A stretch of DNA of 45,606 bases from an uncultured Anaerotruncus sp. GTDB lineage: Bacteria; Bacillota; Clostridia; Oscillospirales; Ruminococcaceae. Below are positions 45,425 to 45,606 of the stretch, one piece after another (the first letter of the stretch is position 1; each line of letters starts with the position of its first letter). The DNA is taken from assembly GCA_944385965.1 (NCBI GenBank), contig CALWZG010000071.1:1-45606 (forward strand), written 5' to 3'. A model generated the notes under the pieces. That model was not told the DNA's origin. It saw nothing but the letters and a program-made list of their open reading frames with translations, and ran no database searches. Position numbers and translations under genes: made by a program.

Positions 45425-45606
45425 GGAATCCTCCTTTTATGGTGCGATTATCAGAAAGCTCACATTGAGGACAGGCGGAATAAAACAAGCTTTTTCTGGT
45501 TGCCAGCCTCAATCTGTCAGCGGTAAACTCGGTCATCTTATAAAAGGTATGCCCTTTCGTACAAATATCTTAAGAATCTATAAAACATATAGATTCTTAA
45601 GATATA
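45425..45606. promoter_or_regulatory. upstream region of the TRAP operon with a long palindrome
   Basis: No gene seen. An 18-bp perfect inverted repeat (45565-45582 / 45588-45605, 5-base loop) touches the window end. It is AT-rich (TTAAGAATCTATA arms) with no T-run, more like an operator than a terminator. Confidence 0.5.

Overview
The window looks like chromosome from a low-to-middle GC Firmicute, most likely a gut Clostridia of the Oscillospiraceae type. This is inferred from strong AGGAGG-type ribosome sites with several TTG/GTG starts, class B sortase, LuxS, TPP-controlled thiazole salvage, a tryptophanase, cystine catabolism and the IscU-like/GGGtGRT gene pair. No rRNA, tRNA, CRISPR array, transposase or phage structural gene is visible.

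Layout. 1-612: end-truncated TetR repressor with an operator on its own promoter. 1156-4640: tryptophanase plus an NSS-family sodium symporter, behind a long untranslated leader and closed by a strong terminator. 4666-5879: a leftward trio made of a TIM-barrel protein with lost metal ligands and two small coupled genes. 6022-6188: two copies of a dispersed hairpin repeat (third copy at 14487-14563). 6253-10697: OmpR-type response regulator and 7TMR-DISM histidine kinase flanking an oppositely oriented surface protein, followed by a class B sortase and a frameshifted serine-acetyltransferase-like gene. 12788-14387: DEAD-box helicase and thioesterase. 14661-17973: two tandem DUF1266-like genes and a SulP transporter. 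18201-22472: a 1423-residue PAS/EAL/GAF/GGDEF protein for cyclic-di-GMP. 22598-24333: cinA-luxS. 24461-28075: TPP riboswitch and thiW-thiM-thiE-HAD-thiD, a tightly coupled salvage operon.

28172-28654 is a small XRE regulator facing a 56-residue gene, with two matching operator dyads between them. 28771-33139 (leftward) encodes a PatB/MalY-type C-S lyase, a CoA-disulfide-reductase/rhodanese fusion and a TcyP-like cystine symporter, with a divergent MarR regulator: this reads as cystine uptake, cleavage and sulfane-sulfur handling. 33969-35060 is marR plus a YczE-like membrane protein. SecA follows (35327-38068). 38372-40083 is the IscU-like scaffold/GGGtGRT pair behind a near-consensus promoter. 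40254-41801 is a PadR regulator, a membrane protein of the DUF1700/HAAS type and a proline-rich membrane-anchored protein. 42141-45424 (leftward) is a TRAP transporter and an acylating aldehyde dehydrogenase; its dctQ carries one in-frame TAG.

The window is rich in amino-acid fermentation and sulfur genes (tryptophanase, cystine lyase, transporters). The best leads for unknown biology are the GGGtGRT pair, the TIM-barrel trio with a degenerate site, the two-component/surface-protein/sortase locus, the XRE/56-aa switch and the dispersed hairpin repeat. Family names come from recognising sequence motifs by eye; no database search was run.
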